From: Alteromonas sp. CI.11.F.A3 | GTDB lineage: Bacteria; Pseudomonadota; Gammaproteobacteria; Enterobacterales; Alteromonadaceae | Length of the DNA: 64,000 nt | Assembly: GCF_032925565.1 (NCBI RefSeq) | Contig: NZ_CP136708.1 | Location: forward strand, 1,550,001 to 1,614,000 | Direction: 5' to 3' | Shown here: piece by piece, positions 16,669 through 25,658 of the stretch | Layout of the letters: each line of letters starts with the position of its first letter | How positions within the stretch are numbered: the first letter of the stretch is position 1 | Program-made: the position numbers and the translations under genes | Notes under the pieces: generated by a model | What the model saw: only the letters and a program-made list of their open reading frames with translations | What the model was told of the DNA's origin: nothing | The model's database searches: none

Positions 16669-16848
16669 AGGTATTCACACATCTCTGATATAACAGCTCA
16701 GCCCTGTAAGAATAAGTGCTAGGGCGTAGTTTTATCCTTTTGCCTAATTGCGATAATTTCAAATACGCATAGAATTGTGGCTCTTAAAATCACTAAGGAT
16801 GGATTGTCGGCAGCGCCCTTTGCACCCTGCTCACAATAAAAAATAAAT

Positions 16849-17382
16849 ATGAAAAAAATTTACGCTCTAGTTTTAGTATCAGGACTTACCGTTGCTCCTC
16901 AAAGCCATGCCGAAGGATGGTTGGATTCCCTTAAAGGCTTGTTTGGTATGACCGAAGAAGTTGAAGCCGTACCCAATATTTCTGACATGACACGCTCAGT
17001 CAGTGACGCGGTAGGCATTACTGAATCTCAAGCGACAGGTGGCTTAGCATCTATCTTCAACTACGCAAAAGATAATATTTCAGCTAGCCAGTTCAGTGAG
17101 CTTAGTAACGCGTTGCCAGGGCTTGATTCTCTATTGGGCTCAGTGCCTGATATTAGCAACGTCACTTCTGAAGGCGGTTTAAGCAGTATTCTTGATAAAG
17201 CCGCAAGTTATAGCGATAGCTTTAAATCAGTTAATGAATTGAACAAGCAATTTGAAGCGCTAGGCCTAGAACCAGAGCAGATTATGCAAATTGTGAATAG
17301 TGCAAAAGCTTACCTTGATACCGAGCAAGGGCAAGAGATTAAAGCACTATTGGTTGAAGGTTTAGGCAAGTTCAGCGGCTAA
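16849..17382 (+). CDS. Secreted DUF2780 (VcgC/VcgE-like) protein
   Basis: This 177-residue protein has a clear signal peptide (MKKIYALVLVSGLTVAPQSHA, cut before EGW). The mature part is helical, with Gly-containing repeats of the form ATGGLASIFNYAKDNIS...FSELSNALPGLDSLLG...EGGLSSILDKAASYS. This fits the DUF2780/VcgC-VcgE family described from Vibrio. The likely location is periplasmic; the function is unknown. It is a single gene ending at the terminator at 17441. Confidence 0.75.
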   Translation: MKKIYALVLVSGLTVAPQSHAEGWLDSLKGLFGMTEEVEAVPNISDMTRSVSDAVGITESQATGGLASIFNYAKDNISASQFSELSNALPGLDSLLGSVPDISNVTSEGGLSSILDKAASYSDSFKSVNELNKQFEALGLEPEQIMQIVNSAKAYLDTEQGQEIKALLVEGLGKFSG

Positions 17383-17440
17383 CCTAATAGGCTAACATAA
17401 AACGCTAAGCCTAAGGCTCAGACTGTGACCGAATGACAAA

Positions 17441-17464
17441 GGCGAGCAATATGCTCGTCTTTTT
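17441..17464 (+). terminator. Rho-independent terminator after the DUF2780 gene
   Basis: GGCGAGCA (17441-17448) pairs with TGCTCGTC (17452-17459, one G-T pair) around an ATA loop, followed by five T residues. Confidence 0.75.
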
Positions 17465-17622
17465 GCTTTTTCAACACTGTCGATGCTAACGTAAAGGGTA
17501 CTACAAAATACGAGAAGCCCTCGTTGACCGGGCTACGCGTTAATCTAAATGTGCAGCCCTTTAGCCCTTTTGGGCGTCGAAGACAGGCAACCCTGTTAAA
17601 AAAGCAATACAAGGAAGGTGTC

Positions 17623-18111
17623 ATGCTTAACCATATCCAGCTTTTTAATCACGAACAGCGCGACGCACTTAAAGAAAGTGCGAAAAATAGCCCAAGACGA
17701 AGAGCGAATCACAACGTTCATAAAAGTTATGAAGATTTAGTCCAGCGCCTATTCATTGCAATGGAGCCAGACTCTTATGTTCGTCCGCATCGCCATACCC
17801 AAGAGCACAAATGGGAGTTTTTTATGGCTGTGGAAGGGAGTATCGATTTACTCTTTTTTGACAACAATGCTGTATTGACTAGGCGCATAACCTTAAGCGC
17901 CGGAGGTGATTGTGTAGGGGTAGAGATCCCGCCTAACGTATGGCATGCCACGGTTTGTTTTGAGCCAGTGGTATTTATGGAAGTGAAACAAGGGCCCTAC
18001 GAAGTCATGGACGACAAGGGCTTTGCAAGTTGGGCGCCTGAAGAAGGCGATGTAGCGGTTGCGGCTTTTTTAGAGAAACTAAAAGGGGCTGAAATAGGTA
18101 CGCAGTTTTAA
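17623..18111 (+). CDS. WbuC-family cupin-fold metalloprotein
   Basis: This 162-residue single-domain cupin has a first metal motif RPHRHTQEHKWEFF (HxH...E) near 48-62 and a second with IPPNVWHATVCFEP (His) near 108. The N-terminal segment RRRANHNVHKSYEDLVQRLF fits WbuC-type proteins found in polysaccharide loci. The enzymatic role is not established for the family. The start was placed at the ATG at 17623, because AAGGAAGG lies about 5 nt upstream; the longer open frame back to 17524 carries no matching protein and no Shine-Dalgarno. Confidence 0.8.
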   Translation: MLNHIQLFNHEQRDALKESAKNSPRRRANHNVHKSYEDLVQRLFIAMEPDSYVRPHRHTQEHKWEFFMAVEGSIDLLFFDNNAVLTRRITLSAGGDCVGVEIPPNVWHATVCFEPVVFMEVKQGPYEVMDDKGFASWAPEEGDVAVAAFLEKLKGAEIGTQF

Positions 18112-18272
18112 CGTTTATTGTGCTTGAAACAGAAGCTCGCAACAGTCGCTTGTAATAAAAGTTTGTGATTAACGTTTCATCCAACATGCGTTAGCACTTT
18201 TGATATTTATCAAAACATGAAAAGTGATCGCCCATACCGCGATTAATAAGTGTATGAGCGATGACTTATCAA

Positions 18273-18728
18273 TTAATAAGGATTGGCAAATTTGAGTTTA
18301 TCTTCCTCTGACGCTGATTCTTGGCACTCGCCGAGAAGGTGATAACGGCCTTCAGTTTCATGAGTATCAATTTCGATATAGCCATTACGGCAATATTGCG
18401 TTTCAAATAACTTTTCACTCAAAGTATCGTAAAAAGCTTCCATACGTTCGGCATTACGATCGTTACCGCCCCTAGCTTCTGCGCCACCATTTTGGCCGCC
18501 ACTTCTGCCGCCGCGACCACCACCTTCACCACCTCGAGAAGGGCGCTGACTGCTGCCATTTTCTCGATTACCTCGGCTCGGCATACCAATGCTAAAGGCA
18601 AATAATTTGGTGCCATCAGGGTTAATCTTGGTTTCGAAAAACACTTCACCTTGATCTCGGTGGTCTGGTTTACCGGCGCAGCCTGCTAAAACGCTAGTAG
18701 CAACTAAAAAGGGAACAAGTAATTTCAT
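18273..18728 (-). CDS. Small lipoprotein with a Gly/Arg-rich middle
   Basis: This 151-residue lipoprotein starts MKLLVPFLVATSVLAGC, so the lipobox is LAGC with Cys17. The middle (about 60-95) is a low-complexity Gly/Arg/Ser tract (SRGGEGGGRGGRSGGQNGG). The C-terminal domain has two Cys residues (QYCRNGY and GECQES) that could form a disulfide. The start ATG at 18728 was picked because it gives the signal peptide. The open frame extends upstream to 18905 without coding character. I do not recognise the family; the location is probably outer membrane, facing the periplasm. Confidence 0.65.
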   Translation of the reverse strand: MKLLVPFLVATSVLAGCAGKPDHRDQGEVFFETKINPDGTKLFAFSIGMPSRGNRENGSSQRPSRGGEGGGRGGRSGGQNGGAEARGGNDRNAERMEAFYDTLSEKLFETQYCRNGYIEIDTHETEGRYHLLGECQESASEEDKLKFANPY

Positions 18729-18923
18729 AATTATAATTTTTGAGGTAGCTAAAGATAATCTTAAGAGAGAGTTTAAAGGTGAAAGTTGCCAAGTAAAGTG
18801 TAAGTTTCTGGTAAAGGTGAATAGGGTAGTCGACAAATTCCAAAATGGAAAGTCGTTGTTATTGCCAATAATAATGGTATGGTTAAGGATAAGTGAACAG
18901 CGCACGTGCGCCTTTCAACTATT

Positions 18924-19090
18924 AAAGAGAACTCATTATGCAAAACGTTACTTTTAATTACTTTTACAATTATACCCAATAATAGCGCCTGACGCTGAGT
19001 GTTCAGGGGCAAGTATTCGCTTCTGGGCATAGCATAAAAGTAAGAACGTTTTGCAAAAGCCCAGAAAGGTTAAACTATCTGGGTTTTTTT
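18924..19090 (+). promoter_or_regulatory. Amino-acid-type transcription attenuator with leader peptide
   Basis: A 14-codon ORF (18938-18982) encodes MQNVTFNYFYNYTQ, rich in Phe, Tyr and Asn, preceded by AAAGAGA at 18924. Downstream are a small pause-type hairpin with CCTGA/TCAGG ends (18988-19007), an antiterminator pair TTCTGGGC (19021-19028) with GCCCAGAA (19059-19066), and the competing terminator CCCAGA (19060-19065) with TCTGGG (19078-19083) followed by seven T. In addition, TGCAAAACGTT within the leader ORF (18939-18949) is complementary to 19045-19055. These are the parts of a pheA-type attenuator. It is followed by the XRE gene and upp, neither of which belongs to aromatic amino-acid synthesis. 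Confidence 0.65.
18938..18982 (+). CDS. Attenuator leader peptide (14 residues)
   Basis: This short ORF reads MQNVTFNYFYNYTQ, ending in TAA. Two Phe, three Tyr and three Asn codons lie within nine consecutive codons, which would stall a ribosome when charged Phe-, Tyr- or Asn-tRNA is scarce. AAAGAGA 7 nt upstream is a plausible ribosome binding site. The terminator and antiterminator that it would control are at 19021-19090. Confidence 0.55.
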   Translation: MQNVTFNYFYNYTQ

Positions 19091-19118
19091 ATGCCCAAAA
19101 TATATCGGCGGCAAAACA

Positions 19119-19355
19119 ATGAGAGAATTAACGTTAGGTGAAATTAGAAAGCAACACAGAGTAAAACAAGAAGTGGTGGCGATGGCGCTTTGCGTTACTG
19201 CTTCTGGCGTAAGTAAACTTGAGTCGAAGCGCATTCAAGATGTGCCTCTTCATAGAGCGTCGGCTTACCTAGCGGCGGTAGGGGGAAGCATTAGAATAGA
19301 GATGACATTACCTGACGGTAGCACCGTGAATGTAGGAGAAAATACGTTAGGTTAA
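19119..19355 (+). CDS. XRE-family helix-turn-helix protein
   Basis: This 78-residue protein is built around a Cro/CI-type HTH at about 5-55 (LGEIRKQHRVKQEVVAMALCVTASGVSKLE..). It ends in a beta-like tail (GGSIRIEMTLPDGSTVNVG) of the kind seen in some HigA/HipB-like antitoxins. No toxin gene is adjacent. It lies 28 bp after the attenuator terminator and 58 bp before upp, so it may be co-transcribed with upp. A role as a small repressor is inferred from the fold only. Confidence 0.7.
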   Translation: MRELTLGEIRKQHRVKQEVVAMALCVTASGVSKLESKRIQDVPLHRASAYLAAVGGSIRIEMTLPDGSTVNVGENTLG

Positions 19356-19413
19356 TTTTGCCTAAATGGAATGAGCGGTTAAACTGTGTAAAACAGATAC
19401 TTAAGGAAGTAAA

Positions 19414-20043
19414 ATGGCCGTTCATGAAATAACTCACCCATTGATTGCACACAAATTAGGGTTAATGCGTTATGCCAAAATTAGCAGCAAAGACTTTCGA
19501 GAGTTAGCATCAGAAGTAGGTAACTTACTGACATACGAGGCAACTCGAACACTACCCACAGAGCGTGCGGTGATAAAAAGTTGGTCTGGTGATGATGTTG
19601 AAGTTAAGCAAATTAAAGGTAAGAAGATTACCGTGGTCCCTATCCTTCGTGCTGGGTTGGGCATGCTAGAGGGCGTATTAGAACTAATCCCTAATGCAAA
19701 AATTAGTGTGGTTGGTTTGTATCGCGACGAAGACACACTGCAGCCTGTTGCCTACTTTGACAAAGTAGTAAAAAATATTGACGAACGCACCGCGTTAATC
19801 GTTGACCCAATGCTTGCGACTGGCGGTACGTTAATTGCCACCATCGACCTACTGAAGCAAAAGGGTTGTAAGAAAATCATGGGGCTCTTTTTAGTAGCCG
19901 CGCCAGAAGGTATTAAAGCTGTGGTCGATGCCCATCCTGATGTAGAGATTTTCACTGCAGCTATTGACCACCGACTGGACGAAAAGGGCTACATATTGCC
20001 TGGATTAGGTGATGCAGGCGATAAAATATTTGGAACACGGTAA
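19414..20043 (+). CDS. upp: Uracil phosphoribosyltransferase
   Basis: This 209-residue enzyme (the usual length is 208) converts uracil and PRPP to UMP in pyrimidine salvage. The start ([16 protein letters not shown]) and the block [20 protein letters not shown] are characteristic. The PRPP-binding loop [11 protein letters not shown] is at about 129-139 and the uracil-binding end [18 protein letters not shown] is intact. A good AAGGAAG precedes the ATG. No uracil permease gene (uraA) follows, unlike in E. coli. Confidence 0.95.
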   Translation: MAVHEITHPLIAHKLGLMRYAKISSKDFRELASEVGNLLTYEATRTLPTERAVIKSWSGDDVEVKQIKGKKITVVPILRAGLGMLEGVLELIPNAKISVVGLYRDEDTLQPVAYFDKVVKNIDERTALIVDPMLATGGTLIATIDLLKQKGCKKIMGLFLVAAPEGIKAVVDAHPDVEIFTAAIDHRLDEKGYILPGLGDAGDKIFGTR

Positions 20044-20289
20044 TCACAACAGTGATAGTTATCAAGGTAACTAAGCACAATAGTCTTCATGCCTCATTCG
20101 CTTAAAACCTTTCAGTCATAGGTATTCGATAAGAGGTGTGAATTAATCGTTTAAGTGGTGATATAGTTAAGGTTATCTTTACTGTAAATAGCGGGTAGCA
20201 AACAACTAGGTAAGCTTAAAGTGTGTTTTATGCGCAAATAGTTACTGTTAGTGTTGTTGCTAAAAACGCAGGGAATAGTACAAATAAAA

Positions 20290-21321
20290 ATGACCAAAAC
20301 AAAATTGACACTTAAAGATGTAGCGCTGCAGTTAGGTGTGTCTACCGCCACTATTTCAAATGCATTTAATAGGCCCGATCAACTTTCTAAAGCACGTCGA
20401 GAGCATATCCTTGCCGAGTGCGATCGCATTGGTTACACCGGGCCTAACAAAGCGGCACAAATATTAAGAAAAGGGCGTTCTAATATTGTCGCCTTAGTAC
20501 TGGCTGATAGTATTCCTTATACCGTCAGTGACCCTGTGGCCAGCACCTTCATCAAAGGGGTTTCAAGTATATTGCAGCAGCAAGGTAAGCACCTGCTTCT
20601 TTATGCGGGCGACTCAGAAAGTATCCTCGATGTGGTGGATTTCGTTGATGGGTTCATTTGTTACGGTGCACCACGAAATTATAAGTTAGCGGAAGAGCTG
20701 GCCAAACAAAGTAAACCTGCTATTACAGTAGATTTCGATATTGAAGGGCTTCCTTCCGTTAATATCGATAATTATAACGCCGCGTATCAAATCGCTAAAA
20801 ATGCCATTTCCCCAGGTGATCATGTCGCCATTTTAGGGCTGCGATTAATTGAGTCTCCAAGTACCTGCCGCATTTATGACAGTCCGCTTATCGAAGTTCA
20901 AACTTCTATTTCTCATCGCCGATTAGACGGTTATATGAAAGCAATTGATGAAAGCGAAGCAACAATTTCAAATGATTGGGTTTGGCACATTCCAGAAAGT
21001 GAACGGAGCTTCGCAAAGCAAGCGGCTAAAGAGGTGTTAAATAGTAACCCTAGGCCTAATACCGTCTTATGTATGAGTGACATTATAGCCCTAGAACTAC
21101 TGCAATCAGCGCTTTCGATGGGGATCAAAGTACCTGAAGAGCTAAAAATTACAGGCTTTGACGGTATTGAAGAAGCAGACAGAACGCGCCCTAATTTAAC
21201 TACTGTTTGCCAATCAAGTGCGCTTAAGGGAGAGATGGCCGCACAAGCCTTGCTCAGCGAATCATTGAAAAGCACAATACTACCCTTTGAATTGAAGGTG
21301 GGTGAAACCGTAAGTGCTTAA
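20290..21321 (+). CDS. LacI-family transcriptional regulator
   Basis: This 343-residue repressor has an N-terminal LacI HTH (LTLKDVALQLGVSTATISNAFNRPDQLS, about 6-33) with the hinge helix region up to 60. A periplasmic-binding-protein-like effector domain follows, including the ITGFDGIEEADRTRPNLTTV signature near 290. The ATG at 20290 was chosen because HTH alignment starts there; the GTG at 20251 would add 13 unconserved residues. No sugar-catabolic operon is adjacent, so the effector and target are not deducible. Confidence 0.85.
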   Translation: MTKTKLTLKDVALQLGVSTATISNAFNRPDQLSKARREHILAECDRIGYTGPNKAAQILRKGRSNIVALVLADSIPYTVSDPVASTFIKGVSSILQQQGKHLLLYAGDSESILDVVDFVDGFICYGAPRNYKLAEELAKQSKPAITVDFDIEGLPSVNIDNYNAAYQIAKNAISPGDHVAILGLRLIESPSTCRIYDSPLIEVQTSISHRRLDGYMKAIDESEATISNDWVWHIPESERSFAKQAAKEVLNSNPRPNTVLCMSDIIALELLQSALSMGIKVPEELKITGFDGIEEADRTRPNLTTVCQSSALKGEMAAQALLSESLKSTILPFELKVGETVSA

Positions 21322-21335
21322 TGGCTAATCTTGTT

Positions 21336-21839
21336 TTAGGGTGTCTCACTGTCGTAAAACATAGATGTTATTTGCGCCACACGCTTTAAGTTATCGATAT
21401 CATTTTGAGACCATTGGATTGCACTGTGTGTCTTTTCGCAGCATATAACACCAATAGGGTTGAACTGGTGGTGGAAAGTGAAATCCAGTAGTGAGTAAAT
21501 GTCGTTTGGCTTAAAGTAATTTTCGTTGAAACACTTGGTGGCAGGGTGGTTGCGGGCATCTGAAGCTACTAACACACTTTGTTTTAATATGTCGTCAAAA
21601 TAATTGGGAATATCTTCTTCAGATAGCGATAAACCATGGGTTGGCAAATTTTGGCCATCCTGATTTAACGTAAGGCACCGGATTCGGGTTTTGTTTTCTT
21701 CAAATCGCCATAAGCTTATTCGGTTCGCAGCTGGAATACTTAGTCGAAGGCACGACACTATCGCAGATAGTTTATCCTGCTCATCCAATCCGCGTTTTGA
21801 TAATGAAATGACGAGTGTTGTATAGCGGTCTAGATCCAA
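21336..21839 (-). CDS. GAF-domain protein
   Basis: This 167-residue protein consists of one GAF domain (about 15-160), with the typical elements AANRISLWRFEENKTRIRCL, a loop SVLVASDARNHPATKCF and IGVICCEKTHSAIQWSQNDIDNLKRVAQI. No output domain is fused. It lies beside tdk and a GGDEF-EAL gene, all on the minus strand. It could sense a small ligand or bind a partner. Its upstream region carries two nested palindromes (see the feature at 21845). Confidence 0.75.
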   Translation of the reverse strand: MDLDRYTTLVISLSKRGLDEQDKLSAIVSCLRLSIPAANRISLWRFEENKTRIRCLTLNQDGQNLPTHGLSLSEEDIPNYFDDILKQSVLVASDARNHPATKCFNENYFKPNDIYSLLDFTFHHQFNPIGVICCEKTHSAIQWSQNDIDNLKRVAQITSMFYDSETP

Positions 21840-21844
21840 AGCGA

Positions 21845-21902
21845 CACTCTTTGAGGTAATTCAAACGTACTAGTTGAAGTATATACTTACTTTCAAAGAG
21901 TG
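21845..21902. promoter_or_regulatory. Nested inverted repeats upstream of the GAF gene
   Basis: CACTCTTTGA (21845-21854) and TCAAAGAGTG (21893-21902) are a perfect 10-bp inverted repeat 38 bp apart. Between them lies a perfect 12-bp palindrome AAGTATATACTT (21877-21888). The block sits immediately before the GAF start codon, between it and the end of tdk, and could be a regulator-binding site or an mRNA hairpin. Confidence 0.4.
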
Positions 21903-21916
21903 AAGTTCAAGAAACA

Positions 21917-22507
21917 TTAAATTTTGTTTTTATCCCAGACCAACTCTTTAAAATGCTTTCTGCACATTGACTCGTAGCGATCGTTGCCACCAATTTGTAC
22001 TTGATCTCCATCGGTAACCGCATTGCCGTCTTCATCTAGCCTTACCACGAAGTTCGCTTTGCGCCCACAGTGGCAAACCGTTTTAAGTTCGAACAACTTA
22101 TCAGCCCAAGCCAGAAGGTAGTGGCTTCCTTCGAAAGTGCCACCCAAAAAGTCAGTACGTAATCCGTAAGCCAGAACGGGGATATCTAATTCGTCTACCA
22201 CTTCTATTAACTGACGAACTTGAACTTGTGTTAGAAACTGTGCTTCATCAATGAAAATACAATCTAAGCGCTTTTCTTCATTATCTTGTTTAATGGCTTC
22301 ATATAGATCGTCATCATTGCCATAAAGTTTTGCGTCGGCTTGTAACCCAATTCTAGAGGTTACTTTTCCTACGCCATAGCGGTCATCAAAGGCAGCGGTA
22401 TAAATCAGAGAGTGCATGCCTCTCTCGCGATAGTTATAAGCTGATTGTAAAAGAGAGGTCGATTTTCCTGCGTTCATTGCAGAGTAATAAAAATAAAGTT
22501 GAGCCAT
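21917..22507 (-). CDS. tdk: Thymidine kinase (type II)
   Basis: This 196-residue enzyme phosphorylates thymidine in pyrimidine salvage. The P-loop SAMNAGKST is at 9-17, the Walker B/DEAQ segment [10 protein letters not shown] near 84-93, and the lasso-domain zinc ligands are CHCGRKANF and MCRKHF near the C-terminus. The length matches the bacterial type II family (about 190-205). It ends 5 bp downstream of the GGDEF-EAL gene, so the two are probably co-transcribed. Confidence 0.95.
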   Translation of the reverse strand: MAQLYFYYSAMNAGKSTSLLQSAYNYRERGMHSLIYTAAFDDRYGVGKVTSRIGLQADAKLYGNDDDLYEAIKQDNEEKRLDCIFIDEAQFLTQVQVRQLIEVVDELDIPVLAYGLRTDFLGGTFEGSHYLLAWADKLFELKTVCHCGRKANFVVRLDEDGNAVTDGDQVQIGGNDRYESMCRKHFKELVWDKNKI

Positions 22508-22512
22508 GAATA

Positions 22513-24552
22513 TTATTTGTTTTCGTTATACCAGGTTTTAAGGTCGCTCAATGGCATTGGTTTAGCGTAAAGAAAGCCTTGGATATAATCCACACCTAGG
22601 GTCTTGATGTGGTTCATTTGGTCTAAGGTTTCAATGCCCTCAGCAATAGTCTTACAACCAAACTCGTTTGCGATGAGCATGGTTGCGCGCATAATAGTAT
22701 CACTACCTTCATTGGTATTCTGTACAAATGAGCGATCAATTTTTATAAAATCACACGGCATTGACTGCAATCTGCTTAAGGAAGAGTACCCTGTACCAAA
22801 GTCATCGATTGATATCTTAACGCCCCGCGCCTTAACGTTATGTATTTGGTTTGCAACCGCATTAACATTGTTGGCGAACACGCTTTCTGTTATTTCCAAG
22901 TAAAGGCGGGAAGGGGCAATATTGGAAGACGCTAGCACCTTATCCAGCGTATTAATGAAGGTTTCATCAAGCAACTGACTAATAGATACATTCACAGATA
23001 ACGCGATGTCATCTTCGAATGGCCATTCGGTTGCATCTATACAGGCATGGTTTAACACCCATGCGCCTATTTCAGGCATTAACCCTGTGCGCTCAGCTAG
23101 GGGAATAAAGCGCGCTGGTGAGATTACTTTGCCATCACAATTCCAACGCAGTAGCGCTTCAACCGATGTTAGCTTTTGTGTATCGGCGCAAATAATAGGT
23201 TGGTAGTGCACAGTAAACGCGTTTTTATCTATGGCATGTCTTAATTGCTCACAAAGTCGCTGTTCGCTCTTTATTTTTTCATGTAAGTCTTCACTAAAAA
23301 CGCCGATAGTGCCCCGTTGTTTGCGTTTTTGATCGTACATGGTCAAGTCAGCTTGTTGAATAAGCGTCATGGTGTCATTGCCATGCTCAGGGTATATCGC
23401 AATGCCGATAGTGGCATCTAGTGTGATTTGGTTTTCTAAAGCTATGATAGGCTCTGTGACTCCGCTACGCATAGCATGGGCAACGGCCACTGCGGTATGA
23501 ACGGTTGCGTAGGGAGTTACCGCAACAAATTCATCACCTCCCCATCTGGCAAGATGATCTTTTTCGCAGTATTCGGCAAGTCGGTTAGCAATTTCTGCAA
23601 GTACAATATCGCCGACCTTATGCCCTAAACTATCGTTTACCTGCTTAAAACCATCTAAATCGATAAACAAAACCGCAAGGTTATTATCAAGCGCTTTGGT
23701 GCTTTCAATGAGAGTATTTAACTGTTTGAACAGACCGTTTCTGTTCAGTAAATTAGTTAGCGGATCTCTATTAGATAATCGAAAAATATCGGCGGTACGT
23801 TTCTCAACTTCATCTTCTAAATTGGCATTAGCATCATCTAACTGCTCGTTAGATTTACGCAGCATGGCGTTAATTTTGGCCGTCTCTTTTCTATCGGCTT
23901 GCATCTGCTCGACAAGACGGTTGTTCTTATACCTCAGCGATACGGTGTCAAAAAAGAATCGGTGGTAACGCAGGGAGCTAACCAGTATACCGATACAAAA
24001 AATAAAGCCCAATATACCCAAAACAACAAAATTTCTATCATCGTCAAACAAGGCTCTAATTGATATGGGCACAAGCAATGACGTGGTGTAGACAAAAACG
24101 AAAACTTTACTCGGCGCTAATACTGAAGCTGCACCACCGGCCATCGCGCCTAAGACAACCATGGTTGTCGCTAACTCTACAGGGGACATAGAGGAGTAAA
24201 GAAGTATTGAATAAAGTGCCCATACCGCAGAGGCTAAATACACGCCAATCGCGAACCTAAATTTTACAGGTCGCACATTATATTCGGTGCCTTTTAATCT
24301 CGTTAACCAGAAAAGGCCATCCGCAAACCGAAGAAGAATAACCGTGCTCATTGCGATAAAAAGCAATACTTTTGAGTTTTGGGCTTTTTCGGTATCGAAT
24401 CCGAAACCGAACGTTAAGCCTAAAAAGGCAACGAAGGTCATGACTAAACCAGTAAACATATTACTGTTTAGCATATCTACCATGTCGCGCTGCATTTGCG
24501 GCGTTATGGGAATAGGGGAGGTTGAACCTCTTTGTTTATCAAAACTTTTCAC
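22513..24552 (-). CDS. Membrane GGDEF-EAL cyclic-di-GMP protein
   Basis: This protein of about 679 residues has an N-terminal membrane region with five or six spans (about 28-210) and a short coiled coil (about 215-255). A GGDEF domain follows, with an intact GGDEF active site (about 338-342) and [13 protein letters not shown] start. The EAL domain has an intact SVEALLRW signature (about 464) plus ITESVF and [13 protein letters not shown] motifs. Both c-di-GMP synthesis and hydrolysis are therefore possible. The start is uncertain: TTG at 24570, GTG at 24552 (chosen; GGAACG upstream) or an ATG 19 codons later. Confidence 0.85.
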   Translation of the reverse strand: MKSFDKQRGSTSPIPITPQMQRDMVDMLNSNMFTGLVMTFVAFLGLTFGFGFDTEKAQNSKVLLFIAMSTVILLRFADGLFWLTRLKGTEYNVRPVKFRFAIGVYLASAVWALYSILLYSSMSPVELATTMVVLGAMAGGAASVLAPSKVFVFVYTTSLLVPISIRALFDDDRNFVVLGILGFIFCIGILVSSLRYHRFFFDTVSLRYKNNRLVEQMQADRKETAKINAMLRKSNEQLDDANANLEDEVEKRTADIFRLSNRDPLTNLLNRNGLFKQLNTLIESTKALDNNLAVLFIDLDGFKQVNDSLGHKVGDIVLAEIANRLAEYCEKDHLARWGGDEFVAVTPYATVHTAVAVAHAMRSGVTEPIIALENQITLDATIGIAIYPEHGNDTMTLIQQADLTMYDQKRKQRGTIGVFSEDLHEKIKSEQRLCEQLRHAIDKNAFTVHYQPIICADTQKLTSVEALLRWNCDGKVISPARFIPLAERTGLMPEIGAWVLNHACIDATEWPFEDDIALSVNVSISQLLDETFINTLDKVLASSNIAPSRLYLEITESVFANNVNAVANQIHNVKARGVKISIDDFGTGYSSLSRLQSMPCDFIKIDRSFVQNTNEGSDTIMRATMLIANEFGCKTIAEGIETLDQMNHIKTLGVDYIQGFLYAKPMPLSDLKTWYNENK

Positions 24553-24758
24553 TATAAATCTACGTTCCAACTCAATAAGCTTTTAAGCTAAATTTGGTGT
24601 GAAGTTTTATTGGTTTAGTAAACAATAGCAGTGATATAGCTTTTACTGCTTTAAATCTACACACTTACCTTGGTTAAATTACACGCAAACCATCAAAATT
24701 GCTATGCGACGTAAGAAGTAACGGTTTTTATAGCAACGGCCATTTAGCGCCAATCGCG

Positions 24759-25456
24759 TTAATTACTAGCCTTAATTGCATTAACTTCCTTTAAAACGGT
24801 ACTCAGAGCTTTTGATAAGTCTTCCTGCAGGTGAAGATATTTGTTGTTAACCACATGAACGATATTGTGCTCTACAATAACAAGATGTTGAGCACCTAAA
24901 TTTTTAAACGTAGCTTCATCGGAAAAGTCGGTCGGCAATAACGCATAGTCGTATCGGCCTGAAACGAGTAGATTCACAACTTGGTCGAAGCGGTCGTATT
25001 CACGGATATCTGCGGTAATGACAAGACCACAATCGTCTATATTCACGTTAAATCGGGTAGTGGCGGCAATGGCGATATTAGGGTTTGAAAGCACACTGCT
25101 TTCACATAGGCTATTACGATGCACAATAAAATTGTCGCGCCTTTTGCTATAACAGGGTGCAAGATATAAAAATTGCTAAACTCGCCTGCAACTAGTTCGT
25201 AGCGAACGGTATCGGCATCAGTAACGCCTTCATCGAGTAATCGAAGACCTCGCTCACCACCCACTTCAATAAACTCCACACTGATGCCAAGTTTGCTATA
25301 AGTTCTGGCAACAATATCGTTGTAATGACTCACCACTCTAGGGTGCCCCACATAACCAATGAGCATAGGCGAATCGTCAGCACCATTAGCTAAACAATCA
25401 GCTGAGCAAATAAAAGAAAAAAATAAAGCAGTACTAAGAAGCTTTAGTATTTGCAT
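24759..25456 (-). pseudogene. Frameshifted periplasmic solute-binding-like protein (SBP_bac_3 type)
   Basis: Two overlapping minus-strand frames form one gene of about 232 codons. The first (from the ATG at 25456) has a signal peptide (MQILKLLSTALFFSFICSADCLA) and the start of a type-3 solute-binding fold (PMLIGYVGHPRVVSHYNDIVARTYSKLGI). Coding character then switches frames at a run of five T on the minus strand (25168-25172). One extra T would give GEFSNFLYLAPCYSKRRDNF and continue into the second frame (VHRNSLCESSVLSNPN...LSKALSTVLKEVNAIK). The intact ancestor was probably a periplasmic sensor-like protein. A sequencing error is possible. Confidence 0.7.
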
Positions 25457-25600
25457 AAATCTTTATAGATAAGAATGGATATATAAAGCGTAGATGTTAA
25501 AGGGGGAATTTTCACCCTTTAGTGCAAGCCACGACGGTTTGAATATACAAGGAGGGTAGGCTGCGCTTTTTTGCGCTAAAGCAAAGTCACTTTCACATAC

Positions 25601-25630
25601 AAAAAAGCTCCGGCCATAGGCCAGAGCTTT
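25601..25630 (-). terminator. Rho-independent terminator of the acyl-CoA dehydrogenase gene
   Basis: On the minus strand, AAAGCTC-T-GGCC and GGCC-G-GAGCTTT form an 11-bp stem with one mismatch and a TAT loop, followed by six T. It lies about 30 bp past the stop codon of the gene at 25659. Confidence 0.8.
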
Positions 25631-25658
25631 CTATAAATAGCGAGCTAAATAAGTAGTA

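Noticed and set aside
18729..18905. Longer N-terminus for the small lipoprotein
   Set aside because: The extra 59 residues precede a clean lipoprotein signal peptide and show no coding character.
19119..19355. Toxin-antitoxin module with the XRE protein as antitoxin
   Set aside because: No toxin-like gene lies on either side; upp and the attenuator are the only neighbours.
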